Assembly: GCA_028622995.1 (NCBI GenBank) | Contig: JAJQJQ010000003.1 | Location: forward strand, 7,254,001-7,318,000 | Direction: 5' to 3' | Origin: Panagrolaimus kolymaensis | Lineage: Eukaryota > Nematoda > Chromadorea > Rhabditida > Panagrolaimidae | DNA: 64,000 bases | Shown: positions 39,797 through 63,878 of the stretch, in pieces | How positions within the stretch are numbered: position 1 is the stretch's first letter | Layout of the letters: each line of letters begins with the position of its first letter | Translations under genes and position numbers: made by a program | Notes under the pieces: generated by a model | The model's input: the letters and a program-made list of their open reading frames with translations, nothing else | What the model was told of the DNA's origin: nothing | Databases searched by the model: none

Positions 39797-42700
39797 GGGT
39801 TAAAAATATTATTTTTTTTCAAGCAATAGAAGAGTTCCGTATTTTTTACCCTTTATGAATTTTAGCCGTAATAGAGATATCCCATTTTATGCCAGAAATA
39901 ATAATAAAATAAAAATCACCTTAATTAAAAAAAAATTAGTTTCAAATAAAAAAAATGGAATTATTTATTCTCGAACTTTTTATGCGCGCAAAAGGAAAAA
40001 AATGATTGACACCAAACACTTTAATGATATTGATTGTTCTCGTCTAAATTCTTCTCCGGAAGAAGAAGGATCAGAAGAATCGATCATTCACAATTCAATG
40101 AAAAATTCCAGTTATAAAAAAAAGAACTAAAAAAAATTGTGGCAAGAATAAATCTGAAGTGGAAAGAGATAGATAGATTTACGCGTTTATCCCCACATCA
40201 CATAGACTCTCTCTTTCTCATTCATTCGTGTTCGCCATCGGCAATCGCCCAGCAACTGCAGAAGAATTTAGTAGAAACACAACAGCAGGAAGCATCATAA
40301 AATTTAGGATTCGATTGAAAAAACGGGAAACAAACGAATATGAGAATGAAAGAGAAAATAAATGATGGTGGACATTCACTTTTTTTCTATGGATTTAAAA
40401 ATCAACGATCCTCTTTTTTGATTGCAGGATTTAAAAATATGTGAATAGAAAAAAAAGAAGATCAAGTTAATGTTTGAAAGAAAAAGAGAAAAGATAAAAA
40501 AAAATAGAAACTATACGCCTATTAAAAAAAAACTTTGAAAAATAATAAAGAAAATTTCAAAATTAGATTCACGAATTGGACCAAATTATATACCTCGAAA
40601 AATGACCACAGAAATAGAAACTTTTTAGAAAAAGGAAACGCTTCAACGATAAAAATAAAAAACGAAACTTGTATCTAAAAAAACCAGACCCAAACCTTGT
40701 TCATATTGGAGGAGGAAGGTTGGACCTAAAAAAATTCTTTTGCACAAACGAGTAACACAGAAAAGAAAAGGCTTTTTATAATTTTTTTTTTTTCAAAGGA
40801 CAAACTAATAATCCAGATGCCGTTTTTTTTCTACATCGCTCATTTTGAAACACGTTGAGCCGTAAAAGAAAATAAATTACTTGATTTGAAAAGGAATGAA
40901 AGGAAAGCGTTGATTCTGCTGCTCGTTTGCTTACGTTTGCACAAACTCTTTTTAAGGAAAACTTTTGTGGAAAGAATTTTTTTCTTCACACTTTTGTTTC
41001 TTCAAATACAGTGAAGGAGGAAAATATAAGAGATAAATTGAACAGAAGCTATGACACTTGAATAGCAGCTTGAAAAACAAGTGAGTGATGGCGAAAGAAA
41101 ATTCATTCATTCATTTTCATTGTTATCTGAGAGCGCAAATCTTTTCTAATAAAATCTATATTAATAAACCATTTTTTTTTCGTTTTGGAAAAAAGTGAAA
41201 TTCCGCAATAGGTGTATTTGTATGTATCTAAGAATAAGTGGAGATATAAAGTGCTGCTCTCTTACTCGAAGGAAGAATGATGCCCAGAGGCTATATTCCC
41301 CAAAAAACCGTATGTCCGTTGGCGGCCATTTTTATTTAGTAATACTACCATTTCATTCAATTTTTCCTGATCTAAACAAGAAAAAAATGACATACATCAT
41401 TTCGAAAAAAAGAAACAATCTTGTTTGTTTAATTATTAATTAAAAAATTTTACTTTCATTTTTCATTTTTTCATAATGGAAACAATTAATTATAAATACA
41501 TAAATTCGCAAAGATCAAAAATGTTTCAGAAAAAGAAAATGAATTAATTCTAAAAATAAAATGATGCAATTTTGAGCTACTGTTAGACGACAATAACCAT
41601 GTTTATTCAGACATCACTATTTTTGTGTTTCTTGATATCTGCCACCAATGTTTGCCTCTCACCCCCAAAAATAAAAAGTTCAATGCATTTTCAATTACTC
41701 CAATTTTGAATAAAGTCCTTTTTTAGTTTTTCTCTTTTCTTTTTCTGTTTTCATAACTTTAGACTCAATAGCACCAAAAATCGCCATAGCTTATTTCTTA
41801 TGCATTTTGAATTATTCCCGGAGGGTGATGGCAGCGGTTGTGGTCGTGATGGTTTCTTTGAAGAAACAAAAAAGTCAAAACAGCAGCTATCGATTACGAT
41901 ATTACATCATTCGTTTTTAAGGGATTACGACTTTGTTGTTCTTTGTCATTTTTTGCTTTTGTTTAAATAATTTAAATTTTTGTGTTTTTAGCTAACCCAT
42001 TTGGTAATAAATTTAATATGCATGCTACATTTGAATAAAATTTAAAAAGGAATCAGAGGAAATAAAAAATAAATTTCCAGAAAAACTAAATTTTTGGAGC
42101 TGAAGAAGAGTTTTGCTGAAGGCTTCATGGATGCATCAGAAGATATCTTTCTCTTACACAAAAATATAATTCCCAACAGAGCTGCCAAAAAAAGTCAGTC
42201 AGAAAATGTGCCTTTTGTTTTTAAAAAAATAAAAAAATAACGGAAAGAAAAAAGGATAGGAAGTCAAGTCACAATGGCCTCATATCCCCGGTAGAAAATA
42301 AAAAAATATATTCGAGAAAGAATAAGTTGAAAAACAAAAAAAAGAATGGAACATAGAAAGAAGGCGTTATTTTTCTTGAAGCTTTTTGGTGGCTTGTAAG
42401 AACATGACTTTTTTTAAAAGTATGCATCAATGTTTTATGGCACCATTTTGGTTTCTAACATTTATTTTTATCTTTTTCGGTGAAGAAGGAAGGAAGAAAT
42501 TTAAACGACACTTTGTGGTTTAAATTCACTAAATTTTTTAGCTTCATTTTATCACCATCTTCCTCAATGATTTTCGAGAATGCCTTAATTTTATGTGTTT
42601 TTTTACTCTGCTGCCGCCATCACAAAAAATTCAACAAGTTAAAAAAATATATTTCCTTTACCGAAGTTATTATTTTTATTTTTAAGCCTTGAAAAAAAAG

Positions 42701-43873
42701 GATTACTATGACTCTTTATAATCTTCAGCGAACGAAGAAAAACTAATAGTTTTTAAAACTTTCCCAACGGCATTTTTTATTGCTTAAATTTCCGTCACTT
42801 TTTTGTTTGTTGCTATTTCAATCTATTTTTTTGGGCGAAAGTTTTTTTATATTTTAGATAAAAAAGATTGTTTTTAATAAGCTTTTTTGGTGATAGAAAG
42901 ATGAGATAAAAAGGATTTATAATATTTATATAAATTTCAAATATATAAAAGCTATTGTTTTTTTTTCATGGAGCATCATGAAAAACTCTTGGGGCTTGCA
43001 TGCTTGCTTCTCGTTCTATGGCAACAATAAATCAAAATATTTTCAACCATTTTTTTATGCATTGAATTTAGACCGCAAAAAAGAAGGAAGGCAAAATTTG
43101 GATATATTTTTCATGCTTAAAAATGTTACATTATTTTTTTAGAAATAAAAGCTTTTTTTATTTAAACTTTTTTAACTTTAATTTTTACAGAATTTCATTG
43201 CAGAAATTATTTTTTGAAAATCATATTTTTTCTGGTATCCATAGACGACGTAAAATAAATTATTTTAGTAGAAGCCACCCATTTGGATAAACAAAATTTT
43301 TTCTAAACATATACATATTTTTTCATTCTATATACTGTGGATAGTAAGCATCCATATAACTTTTAATATTCAAATAGGATTGAATTTCATTAAACGCCAA
43401 CAATTTATTTTCATGTTAATTCTTGCTTTTCCGAAAAAAAAAAAACATGTATTATTTCCTTAGTGCTAAAGAGCTTTTATTTTTTTTATATTGAGCCAGG
43501 AACCGCCATCACAACAACCAACCAAAAACATGATCTTTATTTTTTTTATGTTAGGCGTGTCCTCCTTCTTCCTCAACGTGTGCCGTGCCTTCTTTCATTC
43601 TATATTCATATGTGTGACTTTATGGAAGCTTTTTTTATTTTAAAAAGCCCTTCACCAGACTGTCGTCGTCGTGGGTCGAAAGTCGTTGTGTGGCGCTCCA
43701 TATCAACACGAAACATAAAAAATAAAATAAAAACAATTCTTTCATATTTTTTAGGAGAAGTATCTATTTCACATTTTCACTTTATTCTATTTTTTTTAAA
43801 CGTTTGTGTTGTTTTAATTCACTTTTGAAAAAAGCTTTTAAAGCTTTAATATATCTTCTTTAACTTTGCAAAA
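39797..43873. other. 4 kb gene-free stretch between divergent genes
   Basis: No multi-exon coding region seen. The plus strand is A-rich up to about 42.3 kb and T-rich from about 42.4 kb to the copine start. By the rule seen elsewhere (sense-strand introns and leaders are T-rich), the left part may be leader or intron of the minus-strand gene at 39.8 kb and the right part that of the copine gene, with a divergent promoter near 42.3 kb. A 91-codon plus-strand open frame at 39,855-40,130 and a 121-codon frame at 43,463-43,828 are discussed elsewhere. Confidence 0.45.
39855..40130 (+). CDS. doubtful 91-codon open frame
   Basis: An ATG-initiated frame begins 59 bases from the start of the divergent membrane-protein gene. 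It is Lys/Asn-rich at first and ends in a more protein-like acidic stretch (DCSRLNSSPEEEGSEESIIH). There is no domain, signal peptide or clear splice site. It could be a small gene, a 5' exon, or chance in A-rich DNA; chance is the most likely. Confidence 0.15.
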   Translation: MNFSRNRDIPFYARNNNKIKITLIKKKLVSNKKNGIIYSRTFYARKRKKMIDTKHFNDIDCSRLNSSPEEEGSEESIIHNSMKNSSYKKKN

Positions 43874-46800
43874 ATGAATATGACAAGGATTCGAAATATT
43901 CTCGAAATGAGAAGGGCGACTAAAGCTGCGCCATTGTTACCACCTAAAGCTAAAAGGTAAAAAAAACTTAGAAATTTTTTGGAGAGTTTTTAACTAAACA
44001 TTTTTCAGGCAAACCGATGTCGATACTAAAAAACAAGGTCCAAAAGAAATTATCGATATAAATGTTAAAATTCGTAAATTTCGAGTTAAATGTGGAACTT
44101 CCAAAACTATGATGTGTTTATTTTCGGAAAGTGATGATGGTTATGCAGGGCCTTGGAAAGTGGTAATGTGCATAGGTTTTTTACATTTATGCATTTGCTT
44201 ATAATATTTTTTTTGTAGTCTACAACCTCGGAAGTTTTAAACAAAGAATCCAACATTGATTTACTGTCTGTTTTTGCTATCGAATTTCAATTTGAACGAT
44301 CTCAATATATTAAACTCGATATGTAAAGTTTTATTAGTTTAAAATTTCAAAAAATAAGTTAAATCTTTTTTTAGTTGTGACTGGTCTGAAAATAGCGTGG
44401 CAAGCCTTGGTTATACTGTATTCTCCGTATCGGAACTTGTTGTTCGAGGGGATAAAAGTCCAATAATTAAACATTTAATGTATTTTAAATGTCAATTTTT
44501 TGACTTTAATAATAAATTAATAACTTTTTCTAGAAATGATGAAACGGGCGAAAGTGTTGCAGATGTCGAAATTTCATGCACCATTCGACCTAAACCTCAT
44601 TCAGTTGTATTACAATTTGCAGCAAAAAATTTAAGCAAAAAAACTATGATTCCAAATAATGCTCAGGTTTGGAGCTTTTTTTTCCAATAAAATTTTATGA
44701 GTTTTTTTTGAAGATTTTCTTTGAAGTTCAAAAACAAGATGAAGAAATTCAAAGCCAACAAGCAACAACAATATTATATCGTAGCGAAATTCAAAAATGG
44801 AGTCAAAAAATTGTATTTCGTCATTTTTCTTTACAATCCACCGATATGACAGATACAAACGTTGAATTTATTTGTTATTTTCGTGATTCAAAAACTCCTC
44901 GAGGATTTTTAGGAAAATTTGAAACTAATTATGAATTATTAAAAAATGGAACAAATGTTGATAATACCTATTTTGTAAGTATTTATCGAGTGCTTCTCGC
45001 ATAGCCATAAATTGCATTTTTAGTTGTCATATTTGAATTCAAAAGGTCATCGAAAAACTTGTGGAGCTTTTGAAATGCTTCGTTGCAACGATGTTGCACT
45101 TTCATCTTTTCTTGATTATATTTCAACTGGGTTTGTTGTTCCTCCGATATTTTTAAACAAACATTATAAACTTAATTTTCAGAGCAACTCTAAATTTTGC
45201 AGTTGCAATAGATTTTTCTCGACCTGATACTTTTATTGATGAATCTTTTGTTCGTCGATATATACAAGATGTTGAAGTTGCTGTAAAATCGATTGGAGAA
45301 CCATTTCGAGATTTTAGCGTGTTCGTCTTCCTCTATAACATTTTCCCATTTTTTATCTTTTTGAAAATGGATTAACAGTTTTAAAGACAAAATGATTTAT
45401 ATGTATTTATTTTTTTCAGGACAAGCTCATATGCAGCTTTTGGGTTTGGAGCTAAAATTCCTCCACACTATCGAGAATCCCAAGAGTTTTGTTTGGTATG
45501 TTATCTCTTTTCTTTTTTTTTTGCTTTTTTTTGACATTTTTTTCGTTAAAACTTTTCACTATTTAAAAGTATAAAAATAGCCTTTCGGGAAAAGTCTAAA
45601 AGTCTATTTGTTTTTTAAATAACAATTCTTTATCTTCTTTTTAGAGTCTTGAAACAGATCCATATTGTCGTGGCCTTGATGGAATTATAAAAGCATTTAA
45701 AAACTCTTTTGCAAATGTTCAACCCATTACGGTAGCTCACCTTTCACACGTCATTTATTATGTGTCCAAGTAAATAAAAACGTTTAAAAAAAGCAACAAT
45801 AAAAGGAAGTTGACCCATTTTTTAGATTAGCTCAAAATGCACTTAACCGAAACCAAGCCATGCATCCAAGTTACTTTGTACTTGCAATAGTAACCCGAGG
45901 AGTTTTTGATGATTTAAAAGAAACTATCCAAGCTATAATATTCGCTTCTCGAGCTCCGATTTCCATAATTTTTGTTGGAATAGGTGATTTAGATTTAACG
46001 GAATTGGAAAGGCTTGGAACCGCAGGTACAAGGCTAAACTTTCATGGACGCAAACCTGAAAGAGATTGCATGCAAGTAAGAAGCATATTATTAATTTGCA
46101 AAAGATAACATAATTAAATAAAATTGTTTTATAGTATGTGAGCTTACCAAAATGCTATGAGGAGGAATCAAATCCTGCTGATTTGAAATCCCTCATAGCT
46201 GAACGAGCATTGGTAGGAGTACCATGGCAAATGTCCACATGGATGACTAAAAATGGATACAAACCCAAAAGTGCGCCTGTGGCATACTCCCAAGAAGTCC
46301 AGCATGATCAGGCATTCCAAGCAGTTCCCATGCAATGCACATACAGGCAGCCAACGGCCGGACAGCAGGTCGGCATGCATCTTAAAGTTTATCGATTCAT
46401 ACATCAGTTGTTGGACGCATGTCGAAATTATTGTAGGCAGGCAGTGTGTTTTCAACGCAGACGGCGACGGCGGCGCATCAGGCGTATATTGCGGTCCCGC
46501 TTCGACAGCTACCAGCCGAGCCAAGACAACAACAACAACAATCGAGTATCCCTAACGACTACAACAATCCCAATCCAGGAAACAATACTCCTCGAACAAG
46601 CATAAGCAGCGGTGGAGGAGGAGGACGAACAAGCCGTAGCTCGATGGATGGTCGAATGGTCAAAATGGCATCACAAATGTCCATTGATGAACGACATCAC
46701 AACCCACAATTTCAAGAGGGTTATTATCGTGGTAAGTTATTTAGGATTAAAAAATAAAAAACATTTAGAATATTATTCAATTTTATTCACTCTCTTATTA

Positions 46801-47382
46801 TTTTTTTTTAATTCAAAACAGGCCCACCAAGCCGTCCTTATATTGTACAATGCGTACAATCAGAAGTCGTTCCACGCTATCAAGCTGGATACGTCGGTTA
46901 AGTGCGTATTCATTCATACTTGCATACGTATATTCGGAGTGCAGTGTCTCTATAGTCTTGTAATTTTAGTATATAAAAAAATTAATTTTTCTTTCATTGA
47001 TTTCTTAATTTCTGTTTTTCGCACATACAACTTTACTAAAGCCACATAATTATGTTTCTTATGTTCAAAGCTTTTATCACCATTTAGTTAATTTATGTTT
47101 AATTCCTTATTTCATAATGCCTTATCTATTTAGAAACCGATTCAGTATCCAGTGGCTTGGGATCAACCCGAAGAGCCCCAAGCTCTACTTCTTTACTCGA
47201 AGAAGGAACACGGTAAAGTCAAAAGTAAAAAATTATTTTTAGGATAAACATATTTTTGTAGGCCTTTTTCTCGTCAAACTCCTAATTTAGCTAATCTTCG
47301 TTCATACTCTATCCAAACTTCAACTGGATCTTTATTATCACCTTCAAGCAGCAGGAAAAGATCTGAATTTATTAATCAATAA
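43874..47382 (+). CDS. copine-family protein with degenerate C2 and vWA/MIDAS sites
   Basis: About 15 exons join in frame. The basic N-terminus (MNMTRIRNILEMRRATK) is followed by two divergent C2 domains (43.99-44.65 kb; 44.71-45.04 kb, containing WSQKIVFRHFSL and VEFICYFRDSK). A short ALS-like linker leads to the copine/vWA domain (45.18-46.14 kb: LNFAVAIDFSRPD, SYAAFGFGAKIPP, GLDGIIKAF, HPSYFVLAIVTRGVFDD, SIIFVGIGDLDL). The C-terminal tail is Ser/Gln/Pro-rich with a CAA-encoded Gln run. Copines are Ca2+-dependent phospholipid-binding proteins that help place receptors at the membrane; nematode examples include nra-1 and gem-4. Here the metal-binding DxSxS is only partly kept and the usual TDG is TRG. 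The tail needs an intron from CAG|GTCGGC (about 46,344) to TTGTAG (about 46,435). Tail exons after 46,730 join in phase to the stop at 47382. Orthologue not assigned. Confidence 0.85.
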
Positions 47383-47944
47383 ATTGTATATATTTTGCAT
47401 TCCATGTTTAAAACCTTAATTTTTTATTCTTGTTTGATAAATTTTCATATCACAAAAGTTCCAACTTTGTGAAATAAAATATAAAATATAAAAATAAACT
47501 TCGAAAGATGCAATTTTTTTGTTATTGCATACAACCTATTTTCACCTAAATAAAGTTGCTATGCATAAAAAATATTAGCGAAGGTTGCTTTGTACGAGAA
47601 TTTTGTCTCAGATAGGGACATTGATTTCTACGATTCACATCAAACTAAAATATGAGTTTTTCTTTGATTTTACCAAGATTTTACAACCTTTTTTTCTACA
47701 TGTTTTTGAAAGTCATCGTTTCATTTATAAACGAAAATTAGCGAGAGAAGTGAATAAATTTCCTCACAAAGGAAAGTTATCCTTTCCAAAAAAGCAGATG
47801 TCTATCATCTCATAAAAATCAGAGTGAAATGAGGATAAGTGAAAACGAGAACGTCGAGATGTTATCAGCACTTTTTCTTCAAAAAAGAGAAAAAAATTCA
47901 ATATATCTTTTAGTAGCATTATTAATAATATCCTTGTTTTAAGA
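47383..47944. other. intergenic between copine and LAPTM-like genes
   Basis: 562 bases. AATAAAATATAAA follows the copine stop near 47,473. Just before the next ATG are acceptors TATCTTTTAG (near 47,913) and TTGTTTTAAG (adjacent to the ATG), suitable for a trans-spliced leader. No other gene supported. Confidence 0.4.
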
Positions 47945-48828
47945 ATGAAAGGATATTTGCAAGCTTTATTGGATGAAGATATTTATTATGATGAACCTAA
48001 TCCCAAATATAGATGTTGTTTTAACTTATATCACGTTGCAGTAAGTTTAATTAAGCTTTATTTATTTTTATCTTCATTTTTTAAGAAAGCCACAAAATTT
48101 ATTGCCATTCTTCACACAGCATTACTATTCGGATTTTTAATAAGTTATTTTCCATATTCTTTTATTGGACTTCCAGTTATTATTACAATATTAACCGCGA
48201 CTTTGCATGCTCTAATTTGTGAGAATTCTTTGACTTTACTTCCACTATATATTTATCTTGTGAGATTTTCTCATAACTTATTTTTTTTTTCATAATAAAA
48301 CTTTTTTTAGTTATTTATTATTGTTTTTTGTGCCATTCTTGGAGTTACCGCTTTTGTTTACAGCATTCTCGATCCTCATCTTTTACTTCAGCTTCTTGGA
48401 TACCGTTGGTGATAATTTTTTAAAATCCTCAAATTTTAACCGTTTTTTATATATTTTTAGCTACTCTTGATTCATTAGTTTTAAAAATTTTATTATTTTT
48501 TTCTGTCAAAACTACTATTCTTGGAATTTTGGTTTTAACTTGGTGGCAAGCAGCTATTATTTCCAAATGTCGACAATATTTTGAGGATAAACGTGACCAA
48601 AATAATTATATGCATTTATCGGTTCCAGAATCTTTTTTGGATACTAAAATTGCTGAAACTATTCCAATTGTTAATGCTATGAATGGCCCAAAAGTTCCAG
48701 AATATGTTTTTTATTCGCTTGAAGAAGAAAATGAAGAGGATAACGAAAATAATGATACAGAAAAAAATAATATAGAAGAAAACGAATATGAAAAAATATT
48801 GGATGATGATAATAGAAACAAAGGTTAA
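47945..48828 (+). CDS. four-pass membrane protein resembling the LAPTM4/5 group
   Basis: Four exons give about 230 residues. A short cytosolic N-terminus ends in RCCFNLYHVA, reminiscent of the Cys-Cys-x-His start of LAPTM proteins. Four transmembrane segments follow: FIAILHTALLFGFLI, LPVIITILTATLHALI, LLPLYIYLLFIIVFCAILG and ILLFFSVKTTILGILVLTWW. Then comes WQAAIISKCRQYF and a very acidic tail (EEENEEDNENN, ending near YEKILDDDN). YEKI fits a YxxPhi sorting signal, consistent with endosome/lysosome targeting. Introns: GTAAGT (48041-48085), GTGAGA, and an atypical GTTGGT donor near 48,410 chosen because it is the only one that keeps the frame. The family assignment rests on layout and the N-terminal motif, so it is tentative. 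Confidence 0.55.
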
Positions 48829-48856
48829 AGTAAAAAATACATATATGTAAATTAAA

Positions 48857-50990
48857 TTAAGCGGATTTATCTTTTTCAAAAATTTTTGTTATATTTTTAG
48901 TTAAAATAAAAAGTAATAAAACGCAATAAAGTAAAACTTGAACGCATGAAGTTGCAGAAATGCCAACAAATAAACCAAGTTGTCCGCCAAATTCAGATAT
49001 AAATCCTGATGTGGTTGTTGTAACTATTTCCTGAAACATTTCTTCTTGGAGTGTGTCGTAGGCGAATTCCAATTGAAAGACTGAGTCGGGCAAGTCTTGG
49101 ACGAGTGCAGGGGTGACTTGGGTAATTTGCAACGACACTGTAACTTCTCTTCGGAAACAGGATGGGAAGCACTTAAAATTTAAAAACTATTGGATAATTT
49201 ATAGCTTCTATTTTTAGTTTAAAAGCATAATGTTAACATACCCCTGTATCATTGTCGAAAGCCAAATTGATAACATTTTCATATGAGCCTACGATAACTT
49301 CTGGGCGGCAAACAGGTAAATTAGGATATTTGTTTTGCAAATAAAAAAGTGTGCAATTATTTGGTTGAACAATTCTTTTTTTAAGCCAAGTATTCACGTA
49401 ACACGTTCCTCTCCCTATATTTTCAGTTAAGTTAGAACAATATGGACTATTAGGAAGCATAGAAATTGCTTGTTTAGCTAAACGTAATTGATTCCACTTT
49501 TGTGGAGCTAAATAATAACGTGGAAATGTCGCGACATCTGGATATTCGTCAGAAACATATAGAATTGTTTGGGGCTTAAAAAATTCTATTCTATGTATGT
49601 TTATGACAGGAGGAAGAAGAAAAATGTTAAAAAATGCCAAAAAAATAACAAAAAAGTATAGAAAAAACGATGGCATTTATACTCTTTTTGTTAGTTAATC
49701 TTTCTTGTCTTTTACCTGAGCTCCACCTCTTTCAACTAATTCACTAGACATATTTCTCATAAAAATAGTTAAAGTCCCAGTTAAAGCAGGATCTTCCTGA
49801 TAGAATTCTCTTAGCTTTAAACAACGTCCACGAAGCATAACATAAGCAAAGCGAAATATATCACAGCAAGGAATTAAATCGCCTGCATAGTAGCATTCTA
49901 TAAACAACTGAAAAAAAGAAAAAAAGAAATGAAAAAAGAAATAAACTTTTGCTTCTTTTTTTCAAAAAGAAAAGAAGACGAGTAGCGTTAACTTTTGAAT
50001 CCTTAATTGCACCGAGAAAGAAATACTCGACTTCTCTCTTCTTCCTTTTTTTATATTTATACATACATCGCTGCACTTATATCCTGCATCCTCGTGAATA
50101 AGAGTAAAAATTTCAGTTATATTTCTTTCATTTTGCCATTCGCGAAACCATGAAGCTAATTTATCATAATAAATCGGATCCTTCCATTTCTTCATTACTG
50201 AATCCATATTATCAAATCCTGAACCAGCTATAGCAAAAGTAATTAAATTATTTGCATCTGTGTCATTGAGATCAGGAATATATTTGTAAATATCTAAAAT
50301 ATATGGAAATGGAAGAAGCCATATTTAGTAATCTTTCGAAGCCCTTACCTTCTTTAATTAAAGTAAGATTAATTGCATCAGAATTCTTAGGACAAATAGT
50401 AATATTTGGAAATCTCAAATCCCTTTTCTAAAAATATGGTTTTTTTTGCAAAAAAGAAAATACGTCAAAGGCACATTCTTACTTGTCTGATTAAATAAAG
50501 AGTTGCAGTTTTATTATCCAAAAATTCTTGAATTGTGGATACTGTGAGTACAATGGAAACTATCGTAGCTACAGCCAAAATGATGAATGTAATTAATTTT
50601 GTAGGTAAATGCGTTTCCTAAAAAACAAAACAAAAAGATTACCTCTTTTAGGAAGGAAAGGTCACTCATACATACATATAAACAAAAACATAATCCATGT
50701 ACATTATCCTTCCATTGATATACACAAACACAAGGCTTACGCGGCTTTTGATCTTTTTTAATATTATTTGAAGCTAAAGAAGGAGTAGCGGTGACGGCAT
50801 TATTCCAAAAATATCCCGTCCAAAAATTATAATCTTCAATCACTTCTTCTTTATATTCACAGGTGGATGAAATTGAGGAGATTGTTGAAAGGGAATCATC
50901 AGTATTTTTGGAGAATGTTGTCGACGAATTATTATTAGAAGACGTTGAAGAATCTGTAGAACTTTTATTGGATCTCGTCGAGCTTTTCAT
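48857..50990 (-). CDS. DEG/ENaC-family cation channel subunit
   Basis: About seven exons encode roughly 600 residues. A Ser/Thr-rich N-terminus of ~90 residues precedes the gating motif WKDNVHGLCFCLY (the conserved His-Gly). TM1 is TFIILAVATIVSIVLTVSTI. A Cys-rich extracellular domain follows: FPNITICPKNSD after TM1, then CYYAGDLIPCCDIF, GRCLKL, CYVNTW, and the CFPSCFRREVTVS segment that corresponds to the palm/finger CxPxC region. The pre-TM2 sequence SEFGGQLGLFVGISATS contains the G-x-S filter (GIS) and TM2 continues VQVLLYCVLLLFIL. Members conduct Na+ in mechanosensory, acid- or peptide-gated roles. After the filter the usual glutamate position is Gln (SCVQ). The start ATG at 50990 is the first in frame. 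The 3' end lies 28 bases from the convergent LAPTM-like stop. Confidence 0.9.
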
Positions 50991-51862
50991 TTTATTTTTT
51001 TATGGTATAAACTATTTTACTTTTTTTTTCGGTTAGGTTTTTAAAATTTTTATTTTATTTTTTATTCAGCTTTCCGGAAATTTGTATGTATTTCCAAAAG
51101 TAAGTAGTAAGTAATTTAATCTTTTTGTTTATATGTAAATTATTTTCATTTCCTGCTTTTCAAAATAAATAATACATAAATATTGCAAATTTTATTCAAA
51201 AACATGAGAGAATCACTTTTTTTTCTTTGAAAGCCAAAGTAAAAATTGAGAGAAAAAATAGGAAGAAGGTTTTCAAAATAAATGAAAACAACGACGACAA
51301 CGACGATGTAAAAACAAAAACACAAATCAATGTTTCAAAAAAAATTGTCAATTAAGGATGGATTTAGAATGGATGACTTTTAATTATTCGAAAGAGAGAA
51401 ACAGAGTCATTTATGTTATATTATGTTATGTTACATTTTAAAAATTGATAACACAAAAACGTTATAAAAAAATTAACCCCAATATCGGCAAAAAAAAATT
51501 ATTCTTTTCCGAAACAATCATTAATTAATTAAAAGGGCCACGATTCGATATTCCATAATATACATACAAACGAAAATGTGATGTGATAAAAAAAAATGAA
51601 ATGACAACAAAAAAGTACCGCAAAAACAATATTTTTTGATTTGAGCATTGCCTAATAATGAATGGGAAGAAAAAAGATGAGAAAATTGAGAGAAATATGA
51701 AGAATGGATATAGGTAAATTAAATGCTCAAAATTAAAAACATATAATAGCAGCAATGTAGGAGTTTTTATGATTTTTGAAAGAATCCAGAAAATTAATTT
51801 TTTAATAGTAGTAAAATTATTATTGCAAAAAGGATTTATCTCATCATTAAATACAACTTTTT
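50991..51862. other. intergenic, same-strand (minus) genes
   Basis: About 0.87 kb between the DEG/ENaC start and the kinase stop, AT-rich. It would hold the kinase 3' UTR and the channel's 5' flank. No gene supported. Confidence 0.45.

Positions 51863-63878
<12,016 letters not shown>

Noticed and set aside
43463..43828. 121-codon plus-strand open frame upstream of the copine gene
   Set aside because: Phe/Leu/Ile-rich translation of T-rich DNA, with no domain, no usable splice sites and a hydrophobic composition typical of noise here. It sits in a probable leader or intron.
46168..46605. Continuation of the copine exon into an Arg-run frame, and overlapping frames on both strands
   Set aside because: The read-through frame ends in RRRRRRR-type sequence. 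Splicing at CAG|GTCGGC to TTGTAG gives a Gln/Ser-rich tail that joins three further exons in phase.
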